A stretch of 46,190 nucleotides of DNA, from assembly GCA_902572515.1 (NCBI GenBank), contig CACGGJ010000008.1, forward strand, positions 1 through 46,190, given 5' to 3'. Every line of letters starts with the position of its first letter. Position 1 is the stretch's first letter. This stretch comes from an uncultured Pelagibacteraceae bacterium (lineage in GTDB: Bacteria > Pseudomonadota > Alphaproteobacteria > Pelagibacterales > Pelagibacteraceae). This document shows positions 34,231 through 43,172 of this stretch, in pieces. The notes beneath the pieces are model-generated. The model had not been told where the DNA came from. It ran no database searches and saw only the letters and a list, made by a program, of their open reading frames with translations. Both the position numbers and the translations under genes were made by a program.

Positions 34231-35123
34231 AAAATATTTTAATTATTGGCTGTGGATTATTAGGTTCATCTTTATTAAGGCGTATTAGCAAAAAAAAATT
34301 AGCAAAAAAAATATTTATTTATGAAAAATCAAAATCAAATATTGTTAAGATAAAAAAATTAAAATTACCTGGAACAATTGTTAAATCATTAAAAGAAGGT
34401 GCAAGTAATTCCGATTTAATCATCTTTTGTACACCAATGAGTGAATACAAAAATATTATTTTAAAAATTAATAAATTTATATCATCCAAAACATTGATTA
34501 CAGATATTGGTTCTTCAAAAATTGAAACCTCTAAAATTATAAATAAATTTTTAAAGAAAGGTATTCATTGGATTCAAAGTCACCCAATAGCTGGATCAGA
34601 GGTCAGTGGACCAGAGCATGGTAAAGAAAATATGTTTACTGATAGATGGTGCATAATAATTAAAGAAAAAAATATTAAAAAAAATAATATAAATATTCTA
34701 ACTAAGTTTTGGAAAAAAATTGGAGCAAAAGTAGTTGTTATGAGCGCTGAAAAACATGACAAAATTTTTTCTATGACTAGTCATTTACCACACTTAATTG
34801 CATATAATCTGGTGAAATCAGCACAAGATTTTGAGAAAAAGCAAAATTATGAGCTAATCAAATATAGCGCTGGTGGATTACGAGATTTTTCTAGGATTGC
34901 AGCATCAAATGAAATCATGTGGAGAGATATTTTTTTTAACAATAAAAATAATATTTCAAAAGCGATTGATTTATTTATTAAAAATTTAAATCAATTTAAA
35001 AAAGATATTAATTCAAAAAATAATAAGTCTATCGTAAAGAAACTTATTCAGACTAAAAAAGTAAGGTCAAAAATCATCAAATTGAAACAAGATATTGATA
35101 AACCTGACTTTGGAAGAAATTAA
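34227..35123 (+). CDS. tyrA: Prephenate/arogenate dehydrogenase
   Basis: A 298-residue TyrA-family oxidoreductase for tyrosine synthesis. The Rossmann motif GCGLLGSS is at residues 8-15. FCTPMSEY, TDIGSSK and SHPIAGSEVSGPEHG form the substrate and NAD site, and MTSHLPHLIAYNLV and SAGGLRDFSRIA belong to the helical dimerisation domain. Whether it uses prephenate or arogenate cannot be read. It is coupled to hisC. Its stop shares the tetramer TTAA with the stop of the convergent NlpC/P60 gene. Confidence 0.94.
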   Translation: MKNILIIGCGLLGSSLLRRISKKKLAKKIFIYEKSKSNIVKIKKLKLPGTIVKSLKEGASNSDLIIFCTPMSEYKNIILKINKFISSKTLITDIGSSKIETSKIINKFLKKGIHWIQSHPIAGSEVSGPEHGKENMFTDRWCIIIKEKNIKKNNINILTKFWKKIGAKVVVMSAEKHDKIFSMTSHLPHLIAYNLVKSAQDFEKKQNYELIKYSAGGLRDFSRIAASNEIMWRDIFFNNKNNISKAIDLFIKNLNQFKKDINSKNNKSIVKKLIQTKKVRSKIIKLKQDIDKPDFGRN

Positions 35124-35869
35124 TATTTTATTCTAGATATTTTTTTTACCTTTAGCTTGGCAGTTTTTTCAATTCTATTAATTGTTTCTATAATTGGCAT
35201 AATAATTACTTTTCTTTCTGGACCATAAGCATGAATTAGTTGTTTAGAATTTAAACACATAGCAACATGACCTTTCCAAAAAATAACATCTCCTTTTTTA
35301 AATTGTATTTTCTTTGAATTCTTTTTTGTATATTTGATCTGATCTTTTGTGTCTCTTGGATAAAACGAATTATTATAAAAATAAAATATTTGCAATAAGG
35401 CTGAACAATCAATACCTTTAAATGTTTTTCCACCCCAAACATATTTAACATCGAGAAATTTTTTAAATATTTTTGTAAAATTATTTTCTTTATGGTTTAT
35501 TTTTTTAATATCTGCTTTTTTAATCCATTTATTTTTTTCAATTTTTACGTAATTCTTATTTTGCCCAAATACAGATAATTTGGATGCAAGTGGAAGCCAA
35601 CTGCTAGTTCCAATTCCAGGTTTTTTATAAATCTTTGCTTTTAGTGAACTGACTTTATAATTGGGGCTAAATTTTTCTATATATTTTGAATTTTTTATAA
35701 ACCCCTTATAATTATCAAATAAAGTTTTAATTTTTATCCAATTTTTATTTTTTGCTAATATTTTGAATTTTTCACCATGTATAATTTGTGAAGTTACCTC
35801 AGATCTTTTCGAAGGATTTTTGTAAATATTCGAAAAATTACCTATGAAATAAAAACTATTTTGCACCAA
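35120..35869 (-). CDS. SH3-NlpC/P60 cell-wall peptidase
   Basis: A 249-residue protein with two bacterial SH3-like domains (about 7-60 and 73-120) and a C-terminal NlpC/P60 cysteine peptidase domain. Cys155 in KGIDCSALLQ is the nucleophile; His201 (WKGHVAMCLN) and His213 (LIHAYGP) are the usual histidines. There is no signal peptide or membrane segment, so it is likely cytosolic, like the YkfC-type gamma-D-Glu-diamino-acid endopeptidases that recycle peptidoglycan stems. No ATG fits; the start is TTG at 35869 or GTG at 35866, overlapping the AmpG-like gene by up to 14 bases. That neighbour imports muropeptides, which supports the inferred role. Confidence 0.88.
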   Translation of the reverse strand: MVQNSFYFIGNFSNIYKNPSKRSEVTSQIIHGEKFKILAKNKNWIKIKTLFDNYKGFIKNSKYIEKFSPNYKVSSLKAKIYKKPGIGTSSWLPLASKLSVFGQNKNYVKIEKNKWIKKADIKKINHKENNFTKIFKKFLDVKYVWGGKTFKGIDCSALLQIFYFYNNSFYPRDTKDQIKYTKKNSKKIQFKKGDVIFWKGHVAMCLNSKQLIHAYGPERKVIIMPIIETINRIEKTAKLKVKKISRIKY

Positions 35870-37232
35870 TTTTAATTTTGTTTTTAATTAACCACAAACA
35901 AATTAATGATGGTATCACCATTATAGTCGTTAGAACAAAAAATGTCCCCCAATCTCCGTTTAACCAGTCAACTAGAGCTCCTGAGGATGAAGCTAAAGTA
36001 GTACGACCAGCAGTACCAATTGAAGCAAGCAATGCATATTGTGTGGCTGTATAAGTTCTATCAACTAGTAATGATATAAATGCAACAAATGCTACAGTTG
36101 CAAAAGCTGCTGTGATATCATCAGCTATAACCGCAATTGCAAATAAAATTTCTGATTTTCCAGTCCATGCTAAAACTGCAAATAAAAGATTGGTTATAGC
36201 CATTAACCCACCAGCAAAGAACATAGTTTTAATTGTTCCAGCTCTCATGGCCATTACTCCACCTAACAAAGTAAATACAACTGTTGTTATCCAGCCAAGT
36301 CCTTTTGAATAAATTGCAATTTGACCTTTGGAGAAACCAATTTCTTTATAAAAAACAATAGACATTCTTCCCATAAATGCCTCACCTATCTTAAACAAGA
36401 AAACAAATCCTAAAATTCCAGCTGCAATGGCAAAACCATTTTTTCTAAAAAAACTAATAATAGGTCCGCCTATAGTTCCTGTAATATAAGCGATAAAGTT
36501 TGTAATAATATTGCTAGATCCAAGTTTTCCTTCAATTAATTTGTCTGTTTCTCTTTGTTTTGCTTGTCTGTTTGTCTCTATGGGTTCATGAATAAACATT
36601 AATCCAATATTCATTAAAATTATTAAAATACCTAAAATTAAAAAAGTAGCTTGCCAGTAGTCAGTCACCCCTAGGTTTTCAAAAAATTCTGCCGTAAATA
36701 AAGCAACAACTCCACCTAATTTATAACCTGTCCACCAACCAACAACAGCCATGGCTGCACCCGCAGCCATTGATTTTCCCTCATTTTCATCTATCTGTTC
36801 AATTCTTAATGCATCCACAGTTATATCTTGGGTTGCTGACGCGATAGCAATAATTAAACCTACAGTAATTAATAAAGCCAAATTTTCAGTTGGATTAATC
36901 ACACTCCAAACAACAAGACTTAACAAAATAATTAATTGCATCAAAACTATCCAACCTCTTCTATGACCTAATTTTTTTGTTAGTATTGGAATTTGAATTC
37001 TATCTATAATGGGAGCCCACAAATAATTGAAAGCGTATACTCCAAAAATTAAACCTGCCCATCCAATTGTTGATCTACTAAGACCTTCTTCTTTAAGCCA
37101 AAGACTTAAGCTACTTGCAATTAATACCCATGGAAATCCACTTATTGCACCTAATAAAAGAATTCTTACCATTCGAATATCTTTATAAACTGCAAGAGAA
37201 TCAAGCCATGTTTGTTTCTTTGTTTCAGACAT
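35856..37232 (-). CDS. ampG: AmpG-like muropeptide permease (MFS)
   Basis: A 458-residue membrane protein with about 12 hydrophobic segments. LLLGAISGFPWVLIASSLSL near the start, the NYLWAPIIDR loop, ASATQDITVDALRIEQ and ADDITAAFATVAFVAFISLLVDR are AmpG signatures. AmpG imports anhydro-muropeptides from the periplasm for cell-wall recycling. The start is ATG at 37232: GGAG lies 10 bases upstream in the trkH tail, whereas the longer frame begins with TTG at 37247 inside trkH. It overlaps the NlpC/P60 peptidase gene downstream. Confidence 0.92.
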   Translation of the reverse strand: MSETKKQTWLDSLAVYKDIRMVRILLLGAISGFPWVLIASSLSLWLKEEGLSRSTIGWAGLIFGVYAFNYLWAPIIDRIQIPILTKKLGHRRGWIVLMQLIILLSLVVWSVINPTENLALLITVGLIIAIASATQDITVDALRIEQIDENEGKSMAAGAAMAVVGWWTGYKLGGVVALFTAEFFENLGVTDYWQATFLILGILIILMNIGLMFIHEPIETNRQAKQRETDKLIEGKLGSSNIITNFIAYITGTIGGPIISFFRKNGFAIAAGILGFVFLFKIGEAFMGRMSIVFYKEIGFSKGQIAIYSKGLGWITTVVFTLLGGVMAMRAGTIKTMFFAGGLMAITNLLFAVLAWTGKSEILFAIAVIADDITAAFATVAFVAFISLLVDRTYTATQYALLASIGTAGRTTLASSSGALVDWLNGDWGTFFVLTTIMVIPSLICLWLIKNKIKIGAK

Positions 37233-37234
37233 AA

Positions 37235-38674
37235 TTAATTTCTCCAAAAAGATGGTAAGAACAATACTAATATTGCAAACAACTCAAGTCTACCTAAAAT
37301 CATACCTACAGTTAAGATCCATTTAGAAATATCGGGCAAAGATGAAAAATCTCCATTAGGCCCAATAATAGGTCCTAAACCAGGACCAACATTTGATATT
37401 GATGTTGCCGCTCCAGAGATAGCAGTTATAAAATCAAGACCAGTTAATGATAATAATGCAGCTAAAATAAAAAAAATAACAAAGTAAAAATAAATAAATG
37501 AAATTATTGATGCAATAAATTTATCATCAACAGATCCTTGATCATATTTAATTACAAATATTCCCTTGGGATATATAATTTTTTTTAATTGATTTAATAT
37601 AAATAAATATAGAATTTGAATTCTAAAAATTTTAATACCACAAGTTGTTGACCCAGCACAGCCCCCAATAAACATTAATGCAAGAAATATTGTTATAGGA
37701 AAACTTCCCCAACCATCGAATTCAGCATTTACATAACCTGTTCCAGTCAATATTGAAATCGTATTAAAAAAAATAGATCTTAAACTAAAGTTTCCGTTAT
37801 TATTAAATAATAAATAAATTGATAATATAATAATGCTTATAATTATTATTTTAATAAATGTTCTGATTTGAATATCGTTTAAAAATATTTTTTTATTACC
37901 ACTAATAAATTTAATATATGCAATAAATGGAATACTTCCTAAAATTATAAAAATCATCGATGATATTTCTATATGAACACTGTCAAAATATCCGATAGAT
38001 TGATTATAATTAGAAAATCCACCTGTAGCTATGGTAGTCATAGAATGAGTTAAACTATCAAATTTTCCCATTCCAAATACCCAATATGATAATGCACAAA
38101 GAGCAGTTAGGCCTGAATAAATATAAATAAGTCTTAAAGCTATTTCTTTTGATTTAGGAAGAATTTTTTCAGATGAGTCGTTGTTAGAAATTTTAAATAA
38201 TTGCATACCACCAACATTCATTATAGGCATCAGGGTAATTGCCATAACAATTATACCAATACCCCCCAACCATTGAAGTATTGCTCTCCATAATAGAATG
38301 CCTTTTGGTGCATTCTCTAAGTCAGAAATAATTGTTGATCCAGTTGTTGTAATACCAGACATACTTTCAAAAAAAGCATCAGTAATTGAAAGCTCAATAG
38401 TAGAAAATATAAATGGTAAAGATCCAAAAATAGCAATGCTTAACCATGACAAGGCAGTTAATAAAAATGCTTGTTGCAAATTTAATTTTTTGTCGTGGTC
38501 TAGATTTGAAAGAAAAAATAATGATCCAAAAATTATAGTAACAATAGATGCACCAAAAAATGATGAATCTATTTCTGAATAAATAAATTGAGCAATTATA
38601 GGGATGAACATTGAGATCCCCAAAATTATTTGCAAAATTCCTAGTGTAAAAAAAACAGTTTTATAATTAGACAT
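37235..38674 (-). CDS. trkH: Trk-type potassium uptake protein TrkH
   Basis: A 479-residue membrane channel subunit of the TrkH/KtrB family. The four pore-loop selectivity segments are visible: MSGITTTGSTI, TTIATGGFSNYNQS, SILTGTGYVN and AATSISNVGPGLG. IGGCAGSTTCGIKIFR is the TrkH helix signature. It moves K+ into the cell and normally works with a cytosolic TrkA partner, which is not in this window. It is first in the minus-strand trkH-ampG-NlpC/P60 group. The 91-base gap to lysS must hold both divergent promoters. Confidence 0.95.
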   Translation of the reverse strand: MSNYKTVFFTLGILQIILGISMFIPIIAQFIYSEIDSSFFGASIVTIIFGSLFFLSNLDHDKKLNLQQAFLLTALSWLSIAIFGSLPFIFSTIELSITDAFFESMSGITTTGSTIISDLENAPKGILLWRAILQWLGGIGIIVMAITLMPIMNVGGMQLFKISNNDSSEKILPKSKEIALRLIYIYSGLTALCALSYWVFGMGKFDSLTHSMTTIATGGFSNYNQSIGYFDSVHIEISSMIFIILGSIPFIAYIKFISGNKKIFLNDIQIRTFIKIIIISIIILSIYLLFNNNGNFSLRSIFFNTISILTGTGYVNAEFDGWGSFPITIFLALMFIGGCAGSTTCGIKIFRIQILYLFILNQLKKIIYPKGIFVIKYDQGSVDDKFIASIISFIYFYFVIFFILAALLSLTGLDFITAISGAATSISNVGPGLGPIIGPNGDFSSLPDISKWILTVGMILGRLELFAILVLFLPSFWRN

Positions 38675-38765
38675 TTTGAAAGAACATTATTTTATGGTAA
38701 ATAAATTTCAACTCTATAAGAATTAATAAAATCGCCAATTTAAGATTTTTATAAAAGATATATTC

Positions 38766-40328
38766 GTGATTAAAAAAGAAATTTTAGACAAAACAAGTGC
38801 TTGGCCTTTCGTTGAAGCAAAAAAAATGCTTCGTGAGAGAAAATCATTTATTGATAAAAAAGGTAAAATTACTCTTCAAACAGGATATGGCCCAAGTGGC
38901 CTTCCTCATATTGGAACATTTGGAGAAGTTGCAAGGACCTCAATGATGGTTAATGCTTTAAAGCAACTTACAGATTTACCGGCAGAAATAATTACTTTCT
39001 CTGATGATATGGATGGTTTAAGAAAAGTTCCTGATAATGTTCCTAATCAGGAATTGCTAAATAAAAATCTTCATAAACCGTTAACACAAGTTCCAGATCC
39101 ATTTGAAAAATTTGCAAGTTTTGGAGAACATAATAATGAAATGTTAAAAGATTTTTTAAATAGTTTTAATTTTAAATACAGTTTTAAAAGCTCAACATCT
39201 TTATACAAAGGTGGTTTTTTCAACCCAACTTTAAAAATTATTTTAGAAAATTATGATGGTATAATGAATATTATACTTCCAACTTTAGGCAAAGAACGTC
39301 AACAAACTTACTGTCCTTTTTTACCTATTTGTCCAGATACAGGTCATGTTCTCGAAATTCCAGTTATAGAAATTGATAAAAAAAATTCTAAAATAATTTT
39401 TGATAATAAGGGTAAAAAATTAGAATCTAGTATTTTGGATGGAAATTGTAAATTACAATGGAAAGTTGATTGGGCAATGAGATGGTATGCTCTAGATATA
39501 GATTTTGAAATGTATGGAAAAGACCTTATTGAGAGTGCAATTTTATCAACTAAAATTATAAATTTAATCGGCAAAAAACATCCATCTGGATTTGCTTATG
39601 AATTATTTCTTGATGAAAGGGGTGAAAAAATTTCAAAATCTAAAGGAAATGGTATTACAATCGACCAGTGGTTAAAATATGCCTCACCTGAAAGCTTATC
39701 TTTATACATGTATCAAAATCCGAAAAGAGCTAAAAAACTTTATAATGAAATAGTGCCAAAAGCTGTAGATGAGTACCTTGATAATATTGAAAAATCAAAA
39801 AAACAAACAGAACAACAATTGGTAATGAATCCTGTTTGGCATGTTCATAATGGCAATATTCCAAAAGAAGAAATGATTATGTCTTTTTCTATGTTGTTGA
39901 ATTTAGTTGAGACAAGCAATGCTGATAACAAAGATTTATTATGGAAGTTTGTTAAAAAATATAAATCTAACATTCATGAAAAAAACTTTCCAATTTTTGA
40001 TGGACTAGTTGGTTATGCAATCAAGTACTTTAATGATGTTATTAAGGCTCAAAAAAAATATAAAAATCCATCTGAAAATGAAAAATTAGCTCTACAAGCT
40101 TTAGTTAAAACTTTAGAACAATGTAATGATCAGATGTCTCCTGAGGATATACAAACATTAATATATTCAACAGGTAAAGAGAATGGGTATGCAGAAAACT
40201 TAAGAGATTGGTTTAAATTAATTTATGAAGTGGTATTTGGAGATGAAAATGGACCTAGAATGGGTTTTTTTATAAGTTTTTTCGGTGTTAACGAAACAAG
40301 AGAGTTGATAATTAGTAAATTGAAATAA
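38766..40328 (+). CDS. lysS: Class I lysyl-tRNA synthetase
   Basis: A 520-residue class I LysRS, the form found in archaea, alphaproteobacteria and a few others. GYGPSGLPHIGTFGE (residues 40-54) carries the HIGH-like motif and KISKSKGN (about 288-295) the KMSKS motif. TFSDDMDGLRKVP is also characteristic. The start codon is GTG at 38766; no nearer ATG fits and the protein begins with the expected short N-terminus. Zinc-binding cysteines appear at about 183 and 189. Its TAA overlaps the pyrD ATG by one base. Confidence 0.95.
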   Translation: MIKKEILDKTSAWPFVEAKKMLRERKSFIDKKGKITLQTGYGPSGLPHIGTFGEVARTSMMVNALKQLTDLPAEIITFSDDMDGLRKVPDNVPNQELLNKNLHKPLTQVPDPFEKFASFGEHNNEMLKDFLNSFNFKYSFKSSTSLYKGGFFNPTLKIILENYDGIMNIILPTLGKERQQTYCPFLPICPDTGHVLEIPVIEIDKKNSKIIFDNKGKKLESSILDGNCKLQWKVDWAMRWYALDIDFEMYGKDLIESAILSTKIINLIGKKHPSGFAYELFLDERGEKISKSKGNGITIDQWLKYASPESLSLYMYQNPKRAKKLYNEIVPKAVDEYLDNIEKSKKQTEQQLVMNPVWHVHNGNIPKEEMIMSFSMLLNLVETSNADNKDLLWKFVKKYKSNIHEKNFPIFDGLVGYAIKYFNDVIKAQKKYKNPSENEKLALQALVKTLEQCNDQMSPEDIQTLIYSTGKENGYAENLRDWFKLIYEVVFGDENGPRMGFFISFFGVNETRELIISKLK

Positions 40329-41380
40329 TGTATTCAAATTTAAGATCATTAATATTTAAAATAGATCCTGAAAGAGCGCATTTTTTAGCAATTCAATCAC
40401 TCAAACTTAATTTAGTTTCAAATATATTTGATGAAAACAAAAATGATCCTATTTTAAAAACAAAACTATTTAATCAAAATCTTGATAATCCCATAGGTAT
40501 TGCAGCAGGTTTCGATAAGAATGCCGAGGTATACAACCCTTTATTTAAGTTGGGTTTTGGATTTGTTGAAGTAGGTACGGTTACACCATTAAAACAATAT
40601 GGGAATGAAAAACCAAGAGTATTTAGATTGGTAGAAGATCAAGCATTAATTAATAGGTTAGGTTTTAACAACCATGGATCAGATACAATATTAAACAGAA
40701 TAAAATCTAATAAAAAAATAGGTGTACTAGGTGTAAATGTAGGTCCAAACAAAGATTCTAATGATAGATTGAATGATTATCTAATTGGATTAGAAAAATT
40801 TTCTGAAGTTGCAGATTATATTACAATTAATATTTCTTCACCAAATACTGAAAATCTTAGAAATTTTCATGAAGAGAATAAATTGAAAGAGTTATTAAAA
40901 TCTGTCTCGGAGAAAAAAAAACAATTAAAATCTGAAATTCCTGTAGCTGTAAAGATTTCACCAGATATAAGTGAAAATCAAATTGACTTAATTTCAGAAA
41001 TACTTTTAGAAAATGAAATAAGCGCAATAATAATTTCAAATACTTCTGAAGCTTCTCGGGAAACACTTCAAAATATACAGAGATATCAAAAAGGTGGTTT
41101 ATCTGGAAAACCTATTGAAAAAAAATCAAATCTTTTAATAAGTAAGTTTTATAATTTAATTAAAGGTAAAATTAAAATAATTGGAGTGGGCGGCGTTGAC
41201 TCAGGCAAAGCAGCTTATGAAAAGTTTTTATTAGGAGCAGATTATGTTCAGTTGTACACCGGCATGGTATTTCAAGGACCCAATATTGCTGGCATGATTA
41301 AAAAAGACCTAAAAGAATTACTAATAAGAGATGGTGTCAAAAATTTCACAGAAATTGTTGGAAATAAAACTGTTTCTTAA
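40328..41380 (+). CDS. pyrD: Dihydroorotate dehydrogenase (quinone)
   Basis: A class 2 DHODH of 350 residues that oxidises dihydroorotate for pyrimidine synthesis and reduces membrane quinone. The N-terminal helices ([20 protein letters not shown]) are the class 2 membrane-association part. [28 protein letters not shown], the catalytic serine in [11 protein letters not shown], and [14 protein letters not shown] for FMN phosphate are present. It is coupled to lysS and followed 53 bases later by rpmB with its own promoter. Confidence 0.96.
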   Translation: MYSNLRSLIFKIDPERAHFLAIQSLKLNLVSNIFDENKNDPILKTKLFNQNLDNPIGIAAGFDKNAEVYNPLFKLGFGFVEVGTVTPLKQYGNEKPRVFRLVEDQALINRLGFNNHGSDTILNRIKSNKKIGVLGVNVGPNKDSNDRLNDYLIGLEKFSEVADYITINISSPNTENLRNFHEENKLKELLKSVSEKKKQLKSEIPVAVKISPDISENQIDLISEILLENEISAIIISNTSEASRETLQNIQRYQKGGLSGKPIEKKSNLLISKFYNLIKGKIKIIGVGGVDSGKAAYEKFLLGADYVQLYTGMVFQGPNIAGMIKKDLKELLIRDGVKNFTEIVGNKTVS

Positions 41381-41391
41381 ATGTATTAAAC

Positions 41392-41420
41392 TTGACGCCT
41401 TCAATATCTCCCCTTATATA
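41392..41420 (+). promoter_or_regulatory. Promoter for rpmB
   Basis: TTGACG (41392-41397) and TATATA (41415-41420) are 17 bases apart. A start 6-7 bases downstream would leave only about 6 bases before the rpmB ATG at 41433, so the mRNA would be nearly leaderless. The promoter lies just after the pyrD stop. Confidence 0.6.
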
Positions 41421-41432
41421 GGCACTGTTATT

Positions 41433-41744
41433 ATGTCAAAAAAATGCGAACTTACCGGTAAAATTCCAATGAAAGGTCATAATGTTAGTCATGCTAATAA
41501 TAAGACTAAAAGAAGATTTTTACCTAACTTAAAAAAAGTAAAATTTACAAGTGAGCTTACTGGAAGAAGTTTAAAACTTACTGTAAGTAATTCAGGTGTA
41601 AGGTCAGTTGACAAAAAAGGTAGTTTTGATGAATTTTTAAAAACTGTAAAAAATAAAAATTTATCTCCTAGATTAAAAAAGTTAAAAAAAGTAGTTTTAA
41701 TTAAATCCCCTTTTAAAAAGAAACCTGTAGCTAAATCAGCTTAA
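41433..41744 (+). CDS. rpmB: 50S ribosomal protein L28
   Basis: A 103-residue L28. [20 protein letters not shown] followed by [11 protein letters not shown] is the signature of bacterial L28. A longer reading frame extends upstream to 41331 inside pyrD, but the extra residues match nothing and cross the promoter, so ATG at 41433 is chosen. The C-terminus is lysine-rich ([22 protein letters not shown]). Its stop overlaps the next ATG by one base. Confidence 0.97.
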   Translation: MSKKCELTGKIPMKGHNVSHANNKTKRRFLPNLKKVKFTSELTGRSLKLTVSNSGVRSVDKKGSFDEFLKTVKNKNLSPRLKKLKKVVLIKSPFKKKPVAKSA

Positions 41745-42298
41745 TGAACAAATTATTTATAACCCTGTCAATAATGATGGGTGTTGTTGTACTATCTTCT
41801 AATTATTTAGTTCAGTTTCCGATCAACTATTTTGGATTAAATGAGATTTTAACTTATGGAGCTTTTAGTTACCCGATAGCTTTTTTAATAACAGATTTAG
41901 CAAATAGGTCGTATGGAAAATTATTAGCTAGGCAAATTGTATATTTGGGATTTTTAATAGGAATTATATTTACATTGTTATTCTCAACTGATTTTGCAGA
42001 TTTAATCTCGGTTAGAATTGCAATTGGATCAGGGGTTGCTTTTATTACTGCTCAATTGTTGGACATTCAAATTTTTGATCGATTAAGAAAAAAACAGTGG
42101 TTTGTTGCACCACTTACTTCATCTTTGATTGGATCAACAGTCGACACATTTTTATTTTTCTCAATATCATTTTATGCAACAGGGGTACCTTGGGTTACTT
42201 TATCTCTTGGAGATTTAGCGGTAAAAATTTTAGTTGCTATAATAATGTTGATACCATTCAGAATGTTATTGAAAATTATTAAACCAATTAAAGTTTAA
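41744..42298 (+). CDS. yhhQ: Queuosine precursor transporter (VUT family)
   Basis: A 184-residue integral membrane protein of the YhhQ/DUF165 (VUT) family with about six hydrophobic segments. ITDLANRSYGKLLARQIVYLG is the diagnostic loop, and the C-terminal GDLAVKILVAIIMLIPFR also fits. Characterised YhhQ imports preQ0/preQ1 for queuosine tRNA modification. No other queuosine gene is visible here, so the substrate is a family-based inference. It is translationally coupled to rpmB (TAATG) and converges on the agmatinase-family gene, sharing TTAA for both stops. Confidence 0.88.
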   Translation: MNKLFITLSIMMGVVVLSSNYLVQFPINYFGLNEILTYGAFSYPIAFLITDLANRSYGKLLARQIVYLGFLIGIIFTLLFSTDFADLISVRIAIGSGVAFITAQLLDIQIFDRLRKKQWFVAPLTSSLIGSTVDTFLFFSISFYATGVPWVTLSLGDLAVKILVAIIMLIPFRMLLKIIKPIKV

Positions 42299-43170
42299 TA
42301 TAAAAATTTATAAGACAAAATTTTATAAGCTAATTTTGCAACAAGAAAATTATAAGAATTAAATCCTTTAATTGGAGACAGCTCGTTAATATCTGCACCA
42401 ACAATTTTTGAGTTTTTTGCTGCAATTCTTATTATATCCAATGTTTCATCCCATAAAAGCCCTCCTGGTTCCGGTGTACCAGTTGCAGGCATAATGCTTG
42501 AATCTAGTCCGTCTACATCAAATGTAAGATAAACAGTTTTGTTTTTAATTAGTTTTTTAAATTTAGACAAATTCCATTTTTTTTTATCTTTTGCCCAAAA
42601 TATATTTATTCTTGAAGAATTCTTTTTTAAAAATGGAATTTCACTTTCTGAGATATTTCTTATCCCAAATGAAATTAAAGAAACATTTTTATAATCCAGA
42701 CATCGTCTAATTGCTGAGGCATGTGAAAATTTTTCTCCATTATAGCTTTGACGTAAATCTGCATGGGCATCAAAATGCAAGAGGCAAATATTTTTATATT
42801 TTTTAGTAAAAGGAACAATACATCCAGGTGTTATTGAATGTTCTCCACCTAAAGTCATTGGGAAAAGTTTTTTATCTAAAATCTCTTTATTAATTTTTGA
42901 GATTTTATTCAGCGCTTTTTTAATATTTTTGTCTATTTTAAATGGCTTTAAAGTTTTAATTCCTATTTTCTTATAAGGTTCGCAGTTAAGCTCTTCATCA
43001 TATAGTTCAACTTGATGAGATGCTTTTATAATTTCTTTAGGTCCATTTCTTGTTCCTCCTCCATAACTGACAGTTTTTTCTAATCCAAATGGAACAATTA
43101 CAGCTTTTTCTTTAAAGCTAAACTTATTATCAATTCCTAAAAATCCGTTTTTATTTAAGAGATATTTCAA
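42295..43170 (-). CDS. speB: Agmatinase/arginase-family ureohydrolase
   Basis: A 291-residue manganese ureohydrolase. The metal ligands are in GGEHS (His111), HFDAHAD (Asp134, His136, Asp138) and TFDVDGLD (Asp218, Asp220). MPATGTPEPGG is the substrate-loop signature. Agmatinase makes putrescine and urea from agmatine; formiminoglutamase or guanidinobutyrase activity cannot be excluded from sequence. It is the third gene of a polyamine operon with a PLP decarboxylase and a deoxyhypusine-synthase-like gene, two bases after the latter. Confidence 0.9.
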   Translation of the reverse strand: MKYLLNKNGFLGIDNKFSFKEKAVIVPFGLEKTVSYGGGTRNGPKEIIKASHQVELYDEELNCEPYKKIGIKTLKPFKIDKNIKKALNKISKINKEILDKKLFPMTLGGEHSITPGCIVPFTKKYKNICLLHFDAHADLRQSYNGEKFSHASAIRRCLDYKNVSLISFGIRNISESEIPFLKKNSSRINIFWAKDKKKWNLSKFKKLIKNKTVYLTFDVDGLDSSIMPATGTPEPGGLLWDETLDIIRIAAKNSKIVGADINELSPIKGFNSYNFLVAKLAYKILSYKFLY

Positions 43171-43172
43171 TT

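Noticed and set aside
41331-41432. Upstream extension of rpmB into pyrD
   Set aside because: The added residues are not L28-like and the region contains the promoter; conserved L28 begins at MSKKCELTG.
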